From Paracoccaceae bacterium (lineage in GTDB: Bacteria > Pseudomonadota > Alphaproteobacteria > Rhodobacterales > Rhodobacteraceae), in contig JAIOJF010000011.1 of assembly GCA_019911965.1 (NCBI GenBank), forward strand, positions 1 to 64,000: 64,000 bases of DNA, read 5' to 3'. Below are positions 54,303 through 63,650 of this stretch, in pieces. The notes beneath the pieces are model-generated. The model was not told where the DNA came from. It did no database searches and saw only the letters and a program-made list of their open reading frames with translations. How positions within the stretch are numbered: the stretch's first letter is position 1; each line of letters starts with the position of its first letter. The position numbers were made by a program, and so were the translations under genes.

Positions 54303-55786
54303 GACAGGTATATCCCGGCGAATTTCGCCTCCAGATAGGCCAATAGCGGCTCCTCGCTGATGGCACGGCCCGAGGCGCGCTCGATCAGCGCGGTCGGCTC
54401 GTACAACCCGCCATGTTGCTGGAGGTTTTCACGCAGCCAGCCGATGGCATTGCCGGTATCCCCGGCGGCCAGATCACGCTCCAGCCCCGGCACGGCCTTC
54501 GTCAGCGCGTCATGAAGGCAACCGGCATGGATATTGCCCAGCGAATAGGTCGGGAAATAGCCGAACAGGCCGACCGACCAATGGACATCCTGCAACACGC
54601 CATTGGAGGGGCGATCGACGGCAAAGCCGAAATCGGCCAGGAACCGGTCGTTCCAGGCGGCCTCCAGATCATTGACCGACAGATCGCCCTTGATCAGCGC
54701 ATGTTCCAGTTCGAACCGCATTCCGATATGCAGGTTATACTGCACCTCGTCGGCCTCGGTACGGATGAAGCCCTGCCCGACAGCATTGACCAGCGCGTAG
54801 AAATCATCCTCGTCCCGGATCCCGAAATCGCCGAACAGATCGCGCATCCGCCCGAAAAGCCAGCCGCAGAAGGCGCGGCTGCGGCCCAACTGGTTCTCGT
54901 AAATCCGGCTCTGGCTTTCATGCACCCCCATCGACACACCACGCCCCAGCGGCGTCAGCAGATAGGCGGGATTGATGCCCTGCTCATATCCGGCATGCCC
55001 GGCCTCGTGGATCGTGGAATAGATGCAGTTGAACGGGTTCTTCGGATCGACCCGGGTGGTGATCCTTGTATCATTGCCCGAGCCCGAGGAAAACGGATGC
55101 ACCGCCTTGTCCAGCCGCCCGCAATTCCAGTCATAGCCGAAAGCACCGGCCAGTTCGCTGGCAAGCTGCATCTGCCTGTCTTCGGGGAAGTGATGGTCCA
55201 GCACCGGCACCCGGCGGGCCGAGCCGCGAATGCGGTCGCGCAGATCGACCAGCCCGTGGCGCAACCGACCCAGAAGCCGCTCCAGCTTGTCCGCCGTCAT
55301 GCCTGGCTCATAATCGTCCAGCATCGCGTCATAGGGATCGCCACCCTTGGCCAGTGCCTGTGCCTCCTGGCGCTTCAGGTCCAGCACCCGGGCCAGCGTG
55401 GGCGCGAAGACGGCGAAATCGTCCTCGGCCCGCGCACGCGCCCAGATACCTTGCGAGACCGAGGTGACGCGCGCAATCTCGACCGCCAGATCGACCGGCA
55501 CGCTTGTGGCGCGATCATGGGACCGGCGGATCAGCCGCAGATTGGCTGCGGCCTCTGGCCCCAGATCGGCACCCTCAAGCGCCGCCAGCCACTCGCCGAT
55601 CTCGGGTGCGGTCTGTCGGGCATGGATCGCGGTTTCCATCGCGCCGAACCATTCGCCGCGCTGCACGGCGGCACCTTTCGGCATCATGGTTTCCTGATCC
55701 CAGGACAACAGCCCGGCCACCTGCGAAAGCGCGATGGTCGCTTTCACATGGGCCAGAAGCGCATCGTATTGCGCCTGCGCCGCCAT
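54299..55786 (-). CDS. M32 family carboxypeptidase (Taq type)
   Basis: A 495-residue zinc metallocarboxypeptidase. The HExxH site is STIHEAGHAGYEQG, with a downstream Glu in MGVHESQSRIYEN; DPYDAMLDDYEPGMT and HPFSSGSGNDTRITTR are family blocks. The ATG at 55786 lies just after the heme A synthase stop. The open frame continues far upstream in the shadow of that gene but is not homologous there. Overlaps the MFS gene start. Confidence 0.94.
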   Translation of the reverse strand: MAAQAQYDALLAHVKATIALSQVAGLLSWDQETMMPKGAAVQRGEWFGAMETAIHARQTAPEIGEWLAALEGADLGPEAAANLRLIRRSHDRATSVPVDLAVEIARVTSVSQGIWARARAEDDFAVFAPTLARVLDLKRQEAQALAKGGDPYDAMLDDYEPGMTADKLERLLGRLRHGLVDLRDRIRGSARRVPVLDHHFPEDRQMQLASELAGAFGYDWNCGRLDKAVHPFSSGSGNDTRITTRVDPKNPFNCIYSTIHEAGHAGYEQGINPAYLLTPLGRGVSMGVHESQSRIYENQLGRSRAFCGWLFGRMRDLFGDFGIRDEDDFYALVNAVGQGFIRTEADEVQYNLHIGMRFELEHALIKGDLSVNDLEAAWNDRFLADFGFAVDRPSNGVLQDVHWSVGLFGYFPTYSLGNIHAGCLHDALTKAVPGLERDLAAGDTGNAIGWLRENLQQHGGLYEPTALIERASGRAISEEPLLAYLEAKFAGIYLS

Positions 55787-55788
55787 CC

Positions 55789-56925
55789 CTAGCGCAGCGA
55801 TTGCGCGGCTGGGTAAAGGGCTGCAAACCGCGCCCGCAACACCGCGATGACAACGATGATCGCGCCGATCTGGTGCAGGATCGCCACCTGCCAGGGGGCG
55901 GCATAAAGCACCGTCAGGATACCCAGCAGCATCTGGAACACCACCAGCCCGGCCACCCAATTGAAGACGCGCCGGGTCTTGCGCAAGGCGGACGAGCGGC
56001 TGCGCCACCAGGCATAGGCGGTGAACAACAGCACCAGATAACCCAGCATCCGGTGATTGAACTGCACCAGTGCGGGGTTCTCGAAGAAATTGCTCCAGAA
56101 CGGCTCGTAGTCGAAACTTTCCGACGGCAGGAATTCGCCGTTCATCATCGGCCAGTCGATATAGCCCCGGCCCGCGTCGATCCCGGCGACCAGCGCCCCC
56201 AGCAGCACCTGTGCCACCGCCAGCACCACCAACACGCCCATCATGCTGGCCAGCGCACCCTCGCGGCGACGCCGCGCCTGCAGCAGATCGTCCGGGCGGC
56301 GGTTGAGCAGCAACCGATACCAGGCGATCAGCCCGATGATCACGAAGGCCAGCCCCAGATGGATCGCCAGCCGGTACGAGGCGACATCGACCATCCGCCC
56401 GGTCAGCCCGCTGGACACCATCCACCAGCCCACGGCACCCTGCGCGCCGCCAAGCACGCCAAGCCCCAGCAATCGCCCGGTCCAGCCCTTGGGGATTTTC
56501 CGCGCCGCCAGGAAGCCGAAGAACCCGATCGCCCAGACCAGCCCGATCACCCGGCCAAGCTGGCGATGGCCCCATTCCCACCAGAAGATCACCTTGAACT
56601 CGGCCATCGACATGCCCTTGTTCTGCAACTGGTATTCCGGCGTCGCCTTGTACTTGTCGAATTCCACGTTCCAGGCGGCCTCGCCCAATGGCGGCAATGC
56701 GCCGGTGACCGGTTTCCATTCGGTGATCGACAGTCCGCTGTCGGTCAGCCGGGTCAGCCCGCCAACCGCGATCATCAGCGCCACCATCAGCGCCAGCAGC
56801 AGCAACCAGCCACGGATGGCCCGCTTCGCACCGGACTGGCGGCGCGAGATCATGCCGCCCTGCGGCTTTGCGTCGGTCGGGTCGGCTGCGTCGACCTCCT
56901 GAAAGATGCCGGGTTTCTGGCTCAT
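55789..56925 (-). CDS. ctaA: Heme A synthase (CtaA/Cox15)
   Basis: A 378-residue eight-helix membrane enzyme that hydroxylates heme O to heme A for cytochrome oxidase. Heme-ligand His sites are in WWEWGHRQLGRVIG, AIHLGLAFVII, VQFNHRMLGYLV and VAILHQIGAIIV; GGLTRLTDSGLSITEWKPVTGALPP is the signature start, and the long N-terminus fits the Cox15-type group. CAGGAG precedes the ATG at 56925. Confidence 0.95.
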   Translation of the reverse strand: MSQKPGIFQEVDAADPTDAKPQGGMISRRQSGAKRAIRGWLLLLALMVALMIAVGGLTRLTDSGLSITEWKPVTGALPPLGEAAWNVEFDKYKATPEYQLQNKGMSMAEFKVIFWWEWGHRQLGRVIGLVWAIGFFGFLAARKIPKGWTGRLLGLGVLGGAQGAVGWWMVSSGLTGRMVDVASYRLAIHLGLAFVIIGLIAWYRLLLNRRPDDLLQARRRREGALASMMGVLVVLAVAQVLLGALVAGIDAGRGYIDWPMMNGEFLPSESFDYEPFWSNFFENPALVQFNHRMLGYLVLLFTAYAWWRSRSSALRKTRRVFNWVAGLVVFQMLLGILTVLYAAPWQVAILHQIGAIIVVIAVLRARFAALYPAAQSLR

Positions 56926-56986
56926 GATCTGGCGCTCCTGTAAAATCGTGCGAACATTATTGTTTGTCCGATGCCGGAACAAGGCC

Positions 56987-57760
56987 TCAATTCGGGTCGT
57001 TTTCACGCCTGGCCAGCGTGCGGATCACGCCATGCCAGGTGCGGATATCGGCATCGGTCATTTCCATGCGGCTGAACAGGTTGCGCAGCGAGATTGCCAT
57101 GCTTTCGGCCTTGTGGTCGGGCCAGAAAAATCCGCGCTGATCGAGACTGGCATGCAAGCGTTCGTAGAGCTTTTCCACCTCGATCTGGCTGGCGCGGCGC
57201 GCGCCCGCCATCTCCAGCACTTCGGGTGGCACGGCCTCGCCTGCCCGCCGCCATTCATAGGCCATGAGCAATACGCATTGCGCGAGGTTGAGCGAGCCGA
57301 AGGCCGGGTTGACCGGCACCGATACGATGGCATTGGCCCGCATCACATCGGCGTTTTCCAGCCCTGCCCGTTCCGGGCCGAACAGGATCGCCACTTTCTG
57401 GCCTTCGCCCGCCAGGGCGCGGGTCTGCGCCATCGCGCGTTCGGGTGTCACCACCGGCTTGGTCAGGCCGCGCGGCCGCGCGGTGGTGGCAAAAACATAA
57501 GAGCAATCGGCCAGCGCGGCAGGCAGATCGTCGCGGACCTGCAGATTGTCCAGTACCTGCGCCGCACCGCTGGCGGTGGCCACCGCGGCCGGGTTGGGCC
57601 AGCCATCGCGCGGCGCCACCAGCCGCATCCGGTCCAGCCCGAAATTCCACATTGCCCGCGCCGCCGCGCCGATGTTTTCGCCCAGTTGCGGGCGCACCAG
57701 CACGAATGCGGGTTGCTGGCCCTGCCAGCCCTCGGCCCTGGCGTGATCGGTGCCGGCCAT
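56987..57760 (-). CDS. TrmJ-like tRNA (cytidine/uridine-2'-O)-methyltransferase
   Basis: A 257-residue SPOUT methyltransferase. The knot motifs are FVLVRPQLGENIGAAARAMWNFG, ILFGPERAGLENAD and VPVNPAFGSLNLAQCVLLMAYE. The extended C-terminal helical part fits TrmJ, which methylates position 32 in the tRNA anticodon loop. Divergent from the TfoX-like gene. Confidence 0.9.
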   Translation of the reverse strand: MAGTDHARAEGWQGQQPAFVLVRPQLGENIGAAARAMWNFGLDRMRLVAPRDGWPNPAAVATASGAAQVLDNLQVRDDLPAALADCSYVFATTARPRGLTKPVVTPERAMAQTRALAGEGQKVAILFGPERAGLENADVMRANAIVSVPVNPAFGSLNLAQCVLLMAYEWRRAGEAVPPEVLEMAGARRASQIEVEKLYERLHASLDQRGFFWPDHKAESMAISLRNLFSRMEMTDADIRTWHGVIRTLARRENDPN

Positions 57761-57832
57761 GAAAGACGCTCCTCAAACCTTCGCAGGGGTGATAGACCGC
57801 AGACAAGTCGGACGCAAGCAAGGGAGGGGCGG

Positions 57833-58162
57833 ATGGCCTATGATGAAGGACTGGCGCAGATGATGCGCGACGATCTGGCGGCGGTTGACGGTATTGCCGA
57901 AAAGAAGATGTTCGGCGGCATCGCCTTCATGTTGCATGGCAACATGCTGTGCGGTGTCCACAAGGGCGGCGCGATGTTCCGTGTCGGCAAGGCGAACGAG
58001 GCCGCGGCGCAGGCAATTGACGGGGTATCGGACCTTGCTTTCACCGGGCGCAAGATGGGCGGCATGGTCGATCTCGGCGATGCCGGCATGGAGGATGACA
58101 GCACCCGCGCCGCCCTGATGGCGCTGGCGCTGGATTTCGTTGGCGGCTTGCCTGCCAGGTAA
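57833..58162 (+). CDS. TfoX N-terminal domain protein
   Basis: A 109-residue protein made of the TfoX_N domain only (EKKMFGGIAFMLHGNMLCGVHKGGAMFRVG, FTGRKMGGMVDLG). The competence regulator TfoX/Sxy has a second C-terminal domain that is missing here; such short forms are common and uncharacterised. GGGAGGGG precedes the ATG. Confidence 0.87.
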   Translation: MAYDEGLAQMMRDDLAAVDGIAEKKMFGGIAFMLHGNMLCGVHKGGAMFRVGKANEAAAQAIDGVSDLAFTGRKMGGMVDLGDAGMEDDSTRAALMALALDFVGGLPAR

Positions 58163-58205
58163 GGCGGCGATATGAGGGGCGGCAGACCAGCCGGAGGCAG
58201 TTATC

Positions 58206-58826
58206 ATGGCACAATCAGAGCGCCCGCAACTCTACCTGATTTCGCCGCCCGACCTGGAACTGGTCCGATTTGGCGATATGCTGGCAGCGATCCTGGATGC
58301 AACCGACGTCGCCTGTTTCCGCCTGGCGCTGGCGTCGGGCGATGAGGATCACGTTGCCCGCAGCGCCGATGCGATGCGCGAGATCTGCCACGCCCGCGAC
58401 GTGGCCATCGTGATCGACCGCCATTTCCGGCTGGTGCAGAGGCTGGGGCTGGACGGAGTTCACCTCGGCGACGGGCTGCACCGGTTGCGCGATATCCGCA
58501 AGGACCTGGGCGCGGATGCGATCATCGGCAGCCATTGCGGCACCTCGCGCCATGCCGGCATGACCGCCGGCGAGGCCGGGGCGGATTATGTCGCATTCGG
58601 CCCGGTTGCCGCGTCGGCGCTGGGCGATGGCTCGGTCGCCGGGTTCGATCTGTTCGAGTGGTGGTCGGAAATGATCGAGGTGCCGGTGGTCGCCGAGGGC
58701 GGCCTGAACCTCGCACTGGTTGAAACGCTCGCCCCGGTGACCGACTTTTTCGCCGTCGGGGCCGAGATATGGGCCAGCGATGCCCCTCTGAAAGCGTTGC
58801 AGGAATTGCTGGCCCCGCTCGGCTGA
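58206..58826 (+). CDS. ThiE-like thiamine phosphate synthase family protein
   Basis: A 206-residue TIM-barrel protein of the ThiE/TenI superfamily. Visible blocks are YLISPPDLE, FRLALASGDED, VHLGDG, IIGSHCGTSRHAGMTAGEAGADYVAFGPVA and VVAEGGLN. The usual ThiE motif after strand 3 is weak (VAIVIDRHFRLVQRLGLDG), and the second substrate site is not clear, so it may be a divergent paralog rather than the main ThiE. Confidence 0.82.
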   Translation: MAQSERPQLYLISPPDLELVRFGDMLAAILDATDVACFRLALASGDEDHVARSADAMREICHARDVAIVIDRHFRLVQRLGLDGVHLGDGLHRLRDIRKDLGADAIIGSHCGTSRHAGMTAGEAGADYVAFGPVAASALGDGSVAGFDLFEWWSEMIEVPVVAEGGLNLALVETLAPVTDFFAVGAEIWASDAPLKALQELLAPLG

Positions 58827-58832
58827 GGACCG

Positions 58833-59657
58833 TCAGGCCGGGCCGATCCGGGATTCCAGATCGGCGCGCACCGCGGCTTCGCAATGCTGCGCCAGCGCCT
58901 TGCGGGAGGGGAAATCCGTTACGCTGACGGGTTCGTGGAACACGATCTCGACCCCGCCGCGGCGTTTCGCGCCCAGGGTCTTCAGGAAATGCGGCGCGAA
59001 ATCCATATCGCCCCACCAGCCGTAGAACCGCGCCTCCTCGCCGTCCGGGGCGAGATAGATCACGGTAACCGGCTGAATCCACATCGTTTCCGCCAGCTCC
59101 GGGGCGTAGAAGGCGGCGAACAGGGTCGATTTGAACCTCAGCACCCGGCGGCTGTCGGTCGAGGTGCCTTCGGGGAAGAATAGCAGGCGATCCCCGGCCA
59201 GAAGTCGGCTTTCAAACTGCGATTTATGCCTGGCCGCATGGCTTGCCTTGCGCTCGATGAATACGGTGCCGGTGGCCCGTGCCACCAGCCCGATGGCCGG
59301 CCATTTCGAGACCTCGGCCTTGGAGACGAAATAGACCCGTTGCGCGGCGTTCAGCACGAAGATGTCCAGCCACGAGGAATGGTTCGCCACCACCGCGCCG
59401 CGATGGCGCATCGGCTTGCCGAAGCTGCGCAGCCGGATGCGCAGGATGAACAGGCAGGCAATGCAGGCGGCCTGCACGATGAAGGGCGAGACCGGGCGCT
59501 TGCCGAACGGCGATTCCAGCAGCCGCACCAGCGCCAGAACCACCATCAGGCCGTAGATCACGATGGCGATCAGGATCAGCCGCACGACCGCCAGCGCCCA
59601 TCCCATCGGGCCAAGCCGGAAGGTTCCCGGCGGCTCGTCGCTTTCCCACAGCGTCAC
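58833..59657 (-). CDS. olsA: Lyso-ornithine lipid acyltransferase OlsA (PlsC family)
   Basis: A 274-residue membrane acyltransferase. Catalytic motif VANHSSWLDIF (NHxxxxD), FIERKA, and FFPEGTSTDSRRVL are the PlsC blocks; a membrane helix lies near residues 22-42. It starts with GTG overlapping the olsB stop. PlsC-type genes directly after olsB are the second step of ornithine lipid synthesis, adding the ester-linked acyl chain; some also act in phosphatidic acid synthesis. Confidence 0.88.
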   Translation of the reverse strand: MTLWESDEPPGTFRLGPMGWALAVVRLILIAIVIYGLMVVLALVRLLESPFGKRPVSPFIVQAACIACLFILRIRLRSFGKPMRHRGAVVANHSSWLDIFVLNAAQRVYFVSKAEVSKWPAIGLVARATGTVFIERKASHAARHKSQFESRLLAGDRLLFFPEGTSTDSRRVLRFKSTLFAAFYAPELAETMWIQPVTVIYLAPDGEEARFYGWWGDMDFAPHFLKTLGAKRRGGVEIVFHEPVSVTDFPSRKALAQHCEAAVRADLESRIGPA

Positions 59658-60451
59658 CGCCGCGCCTCGCTGCGCCTGGCATAGGCGGCCATGTGGCGTT
59701 GCGACATGCTGACGGTATCCATCATCAAAAACACATCCGTGGTGTTGAAATTGCGGTCGATATAGGCGCCGTCGCCGATATGGCCGCCCAGCCGCAGATA
59801 GGCCTTGATCAGCGCCGGGGTCTGCGCCATTGCCGCCACCCGGTCGATCCGCTCGGGCGGGATCAGGTCCAGCGACTGGTAATGGCCGTCGCGCACCCGC
59901 ACCCGGATATCGGCCGGTGCCAGGTGATGGTGATGCAGATAGGACAGCGATTGCGCGATGCGGTCGATCTCGGTGCCGTGAAACGAGGCGACGCCGAACA
60001 GGATTTCGATCCCGTGATCCAGCACGTAAGCCCCCAGCGCGTTCCACAGCAGGTACATCGCCACCCCGCCGCGATGCTGGGCATCGACGCAGGAACGCCC
60101 CAGTTCCAGCAGGTTGCGCCCGGTGGAAATCAGCGGCGTCAGGTCGTATTCGGCGTTTGAATAAAACCCCTTCCCCTTTAACGCCACCTGGCTGCGCAAC
60201 AGCCGGTACACCCCAACCACGTGATCCAGCGCCTCGGGGTCGCGGCGACGGTCGATCAGGATCATGTGGTCATAAAGATCGTCGAAATCGTCGCTTTCCA
60301 GCCGCCGCGCGTGATCCACCGTCGGCCCGGTCGCGCCCAGTTCCTCGACAAAGACCCGGTAGCGCAGCCGCTGCGCCGCCAGCAGCTCGGCCTCGGATTC
60401 GGCGATCTTCAACAGGAAATGCCGTTCTTCCGATTTCAGGTTTGATGCCAT
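59654..60451 (-). CDS. olsB: Ornithine N-acyltransferase OlsB
   Basis: A 265-residue GNAT-fold acyltransferase making lyso-ornithine lipid from ornithine and acyl-ACP. Blocks include LLAAQRLRYRVFVEELGA, LLELGRSCVDAQHRGGVAMYLLW and ILFGVASFHGTEIDRIAQSLSYLHHHH. Ends KAYLRLGGHIGDGAYIDRNFNTTDVF, typical of the hemolysin/OlsB family. The ATG at 60451 is the best family start, but its ribosome site is poor. It is coupled to olsA by a GTGA overlap. Confidence 0.9.
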   Translation of the reverse strand: MASNLKSEERHFLLKIAESEAELLAAQRLRYRVFVEELGATGPTVDHARRLESDDFDDLYDHMILIDRRRDPEALDHVVGVYRLLRSQVALKGKGFYSNAEYDLTPLISTGRNLLELGRSCVDAQHRGGVAMYLLWNALGAYVLDHGIEILFGVASFHGTEIDRIAQSLSYLHHHHLAPADIRVRVRDGHYQSLDLIPPERIDRVAAMAQTPALIKAYLRLGGHIGDGAYIDRNFNTTDVFLMMDTVSMSQRHMAAYARRSEARR

Positions 60452-60586
60452 CGGCCGGCGTTGCCCATCAGCGATTGAAGTTGCGGGCTGTTTAGGCGTT
60501 CCGCCGGCGAATGGCAACTCAGGGCGTAGGGGCGGCATCATGAGTTGAAATACCACCCAAGGTTGTTTATCCTGATGTCCATTACC

Positions 60587-60766
60587 CTAATTGCGCCCAT
60601 GCGGAACAGGAATCAGGCGGATGTTCTCAGACAGGATCACGATCTTGCCGCGATGCTCGAAATTGACGGTGATGCGCTCGCCGATCACCGATTGCACCTG
60701 GCCCAGCCCCCAATCGGCATGGTCCGGCGTTTCCACCAGATCGCCCGGCTCGAAGGCAAATGCCAT
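60587..60766 (-). CDS. DUF3553 small protein
   Basis: A 59-residue protein (FEPGDLVETPDHADWGLGQVQSVIG, ITVNFEHRGKIVIL) matching DUF3553, an SH3-like beta fold seen in alphaproteobacteria. AAAGGGTGG lies upstream. It is divergent from chpT with a very short gap (38 bp), so their promoters overlap. Confidence 0.85.
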   Translation of the reverse strand: MAFAFEPGDLVETPDHADWGLGQVQSVIGERITVNFEHRGKIVILSENIRLIPVPHGRN

Positions 60767-60804
60767 GTCTGTTCCACCCTTTCGCAAATTCCGGGCCGCA
60801 CACC

Positions 60805-61404
60805 ATGTTTCATGATCGCCAGGCTCTGGCCGACCTGATCGGTTCGCGTATCTGCCATGACCTGATAAGCCCTTTGGGCGCAATCAGCAACGGGCTGGAG
60901 CTGATGTCGATGTCCGGCGTCGCCCCCACCCCGGAGATGGAGCTGATCGCCGAAAGCATCGCCAGCGCCAATTCCAAGATACGGTTCTTTCGCATCGCCT
61001 ATGGCCGCGCCCCGCATGGTGCGACACTGGCGCGCGGCGAAATCCTGTCGGTGCTGGGGGATTACTTTCACGGCGGGCGGCTCCGCATCGACTGGCAGCC
61101 AACGCGCGAATTGCAGCGCCGCGAGGTCAAGCTGGCCTTTCTGGCGCTGCAATGTCTGGAAACCGCGCTGCCGTTCGGCGGCGACATCCGGATCGCCTGT
61201 GACGACGGGCGCTGGGAGCTTGCGGCACATACAGCACGGCTGCGGCTGGTTCCGGAAAGCTGGGACATCCTGCACGGCAGCGAAGCCGAGCAGGAAAACC
61301 CGGCCGCCGCCGTCCAGTTCATGCTGCTGGCAATCCTGACCGAGTTTCGCAAACCCGCCCTGAAGGTCGAGACCGGCGAAACCACCGTGACCATCCGTTT
61401 CTGA
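60805..61404 (+). CDS. chpT: Histidine phosphotransferase ChpT
   Basis: A 199-residue protein with the phosphoacceptor His18 in SRICHDLISPLGAISNGLELM, a DHp dimerisation helix pair, then a kinase-like fold without ATP motifs. ChpT passes phosphate from CckA to CtrA and CpdR, controlling motility, gene transfer agents and the cell cycle in alphaproteobacteria. CtrA and CckA genes are not in the window. Confidence 0.93.
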   Translation: MFHDRQALADLIGSRICHDLISPLGAISNGLELMSMSGVAPTPEMELIAESIASANSKIRFFRIAYGRAPHGATLARGEILSVLGDYFHGGRLRIDWQPTRELQRREVKLAFLALQCLETALPFGGDIRIACDDGRWELAAHTARLRLVPESWDILHGSEAEQENPAAAVQFMLLAILTEFRKPALKVETGETTVTIRF

Positions 61405-61515
61405 CACCGACACCGCGCTTGACAGGCCGGGCGAGCCGAAGGCACTCTGCCGCAAGGCCACTGGCACCGGGGCGCCAACCGGGGCTGCGACCATTACGCA
61501 TCGAAAGGGCGCGAC

Positions 61516-62220
61516 ATGACGCAGCGAATTGTTCTGGTTTGCCACCAGATCCCGGAAATGGACGACCGGGCCTCCAATCATCTGGCCAGTCTCGGCTACC
61601 GGCTGGACTGGAAAGTGCCATGCAAGGGCGACAGCCTTGGCCCGGTGACACCCGATACCGCCGGAACCTTCGTTTACGGCGGCAAGTACTGCATCACCGA
61701 TATCCCCGAAATGCCATTCCTGCAGGATGAAATCCGCTGGCTGAAGGCCTGCATCGCCGCCAAGCTGCCGGTTCTGGGCATCTGTCAGGGCGCGCAGATG
61801 ATCGCGCATATCCTGGGGGCCGAGGTCGGCCCGCATCCCGATGGCTGGCACGAATTCGGCTATTACCCGGTCGCGCCAACCGCCGAAGGCTGCGATTTCC
61901 TGCCCGAAACCCTGCATATGACCCAGGCGCATTTCCACCAGTTCCAGATCCCCGACGGCGCGGTGCATCTTGCCCGCTCTGCACTGTTCGACAACCAGGC
62001 CTTTCGCTGGGGCGAGCGTGTCTACGGGCTGCAATTCCACCCCGAGGTTACCCCGGAAGGCTTTCGCCGCTGGCAGGATGCCGACTGGCAGGCCGGGGTC
62101 TACGCAAAGCCGGGCGTGCAGCCGCGCGCCGAACAGGACCAGTCATGCGCCAGCCATGACGGCGCGATGGATCGCTGGTTCCGCGGCTTTCTGGACGATC
62201 TGTTCGGACCGGCGGACTGA
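61516..62220 (+). CDS. Class I glutamine amidotransferase-like protein
   Basis: A 234-residue GATase1. The nucleophile Cys is in VLGICQGAQMIAHILGAEVG, and the catalytic His and Glu are in YGLQFHPEVTPEGF. It lacks a fused synthetase domain, so it belongs to the stand-alone GMP-synthase-glutaminase-like group whose partner or acceptor is unknown. The 3' end of the gene precedes the DMT transporter by 6 bp. Confidence 0.9.
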   Translation: MTQRIVLVCHQIPEMDDRASNHLASLGYRLDWKVPCKGDSLGPVTPDTAGTFVYGGKYCITDIPEMPFLQDEIRWLKACIAAKLPVLGICQGAQMIAHILGAEVGPHPDGWHEFGYYPVAPTAEGCDFLPETLHMTQAHFHQFQIPDGAVHLARSALFDNQAFRWGERVYGLQFHPEVTPEGFRRWQDADWQAGVYAKPGVQPRAEQDQSCASHDGAMDRWFRGFLDDLFGPAD

Positions 62221-62226
62221 TCCAGA

Positions 62227-63120
62227 ATGACGCCTTATTTCAAAGGCTTCCTGATCACGCTGGCGGGTGTTGTACTGATCTCGCCCGACACGTTGCTGAT
62301 CCGCCTGATCGACGCCGGTACGTTCACCCAATTGTTCTGGCGCGGATTGCTGAGCGGGATCGTTGTGCTGGCGGGCTTCGCCGTGCTGACCGGACGCGAT
62401 GCGCCGGTGCGGCTGTTGAAAATCGGCTGGCCGGGTTTTTGGATCGCGCTGATCTTCAGCACCGGAACCTTGTGTTTCATCTATTCCGCCACTCATACGC
62501 TGATTGCAAACACGCTGTTCATCGCTTCGACATCACCGGTTTTCGCGGCTCTGATCTCGGTCGTATTCCTGCGCGAATCCGTATCCTTGCGCATCTGGGC
62601 GACCATCGTAGTCACGCTCGGCGGTATCGGGGTAATCGCGTCGGGAAGTATCGACGCCACCGGAGGCGCGTCAGGCGGCAATCTTGACGGCGATCTGGCT
62701 GCACTTGGCGCGGCCCTGTCGCTGGCGGCGACATTCGCCATCGCGCGTGCGAACCGCACGGCCAGCATGGTGCCCGCGACCGGCCTTGCGGGATTGCTAA
62801 GCGCCGCGATTGCCGCCAGCCTGGCCCCGACACTGGCGGTTCCCGCGGATGACTGGCTGTGGCTGGCGCTGCTGGGGCTGATCGTGGCACCGGGCGGTTT
62901 CGCGCTGCTGGCCACCGGGCCGCGCTATCTGCCGGCCCCGGATGTCAGCCTGTTGTTGCTGCTGGAGGCATTGCTGGGGCCGCTCCTGGTCTGGCTGGTC
63001 CTTGCCGAATTCCCCGGCCACCGCACGCTGATCGGCGGTGGTATCGTGCTGGCGGCAATGGTCGTCAGCAACCTGGCCGGGTGGCGTCAGGCCAGGGCGC
63101 AGGCGCGAAAAGCCGTCTAA
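62227..63120 (+). CDS. DMT-family (EamA) permease
   Basis: A 297-residue ten-helix transporter of the drug/metabolite family with two EamA repeats (VLISPDTLLIRLIDAGTF, TLIANTLFIASTSPVFAALISVVFLRES; then ALGAALSLAATFAIARANRT and LLLLLEALLGPLLVWLVLAEFP). Substrate unknown. Its end overlaps the convergent gamma-carbonic-anhydrase gene by 4 bp. Confidence 0.92.
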   Translation: MTPYFKGFLITLAGVVLISPDTLLIRLIDAGTFTQLFWRGLLSGIVVLAGFAVLTGRDAPVRLLKIGWPGFWIALIFSTGTLCFIYSATHTLIANTLFIASTSPVFAALISVVFLRESVSLRIWATIVVTLGGIGVIASGSIDATGGASGGNLDGDLAALGAALSLAATFAIARANRTASMVPATGLAGLLSAAIAASLAPTLAVPADDWLWLALLGLIVAPGGFALLATGPRYLPAPDVSLLLLLEALLGPLLVWLVLAEFPGHRTLIGGGIVLAAMVVSNLAGWRQARAQARKAV

Positions 63121-63650
63121 CCTTGAACCGGCACCAGCCCGGCGCGGAACCGGCGCATGCTTTGCATGTAGTGATCCGCCGACCATGCCAGCCGCGCAAT
63201 CGCCTTGTCGTCCAACTCGCGGATCACCTTGCCGGGGCTGCCCATCACCAGCGAATTGTCCGGGATCACCTTGCCTTCGGTCACCAGCGCACCTGCGCCG
63301 ATCAGGCAGTTGCGGCCGATCTTCGCGCCGTTCAGGATGGTCGCGGACATGCCGATCAGCGTGTTGTCACCGATCTCGCAGCCATGCAGCATCGCGCGGT
63401 GGCCCACCGTGCAATTGTTCCCGATCAGGCAGGGAAAGCCCGGATCGGCATGCAGCACGCTGTTTTCCTGGATATTCGTGCCATTCCCGATGCGGATGAT
63501 CTCCTGGTCGCCGCGAATGGCGGCACCGAACCAGATGCCCACGCCCGAACCGATGCCGACATCGCCCGCCACATGCGCCCCGGGCGCGATCCAGTAATCC
63601 CCGTCATCCGGCAGGCCCGGTGAAACACCATCCAGTGCGTAAAGCGTCAT
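63117..63650 (-). CDS. Gamma carbonic anhydrase family protein
   Basis: A 177-residue left-handed beta-helix protein with hexapeptide repeats ([41 protein letters not shown]). Zinc-ligand His residues are in [21 protein letters not shown]. It resembles the YrdA/PaaY group; enzyme activity is not proven for many members. It overlaps the gmk stop by 4 bp. Confidence 0.9.
   Translation of the reverse strand: MTLYALDGVSPGLPDDGDYWIAPGAHVAGDVGIGSGVGIWFGAAIRGDQEIIRIGNGTNIQENSVLHADPGFPCLIGNNCTVGHRAMLHGCEIGDNTLIGMSATILNGAKIGRNCLIGAGALVTEGKVIPDNSLVMGSPGKVIRELDDKAIARLAWSADHYMQSMRRFRAGLVPVQG

Noticed and set aside
54299-56719. Carboxypeptidase frame extended to 806 residues
   Set aside because: The first 311 codons are the shadow of heme A synthase; M32 homology starts at 55786.
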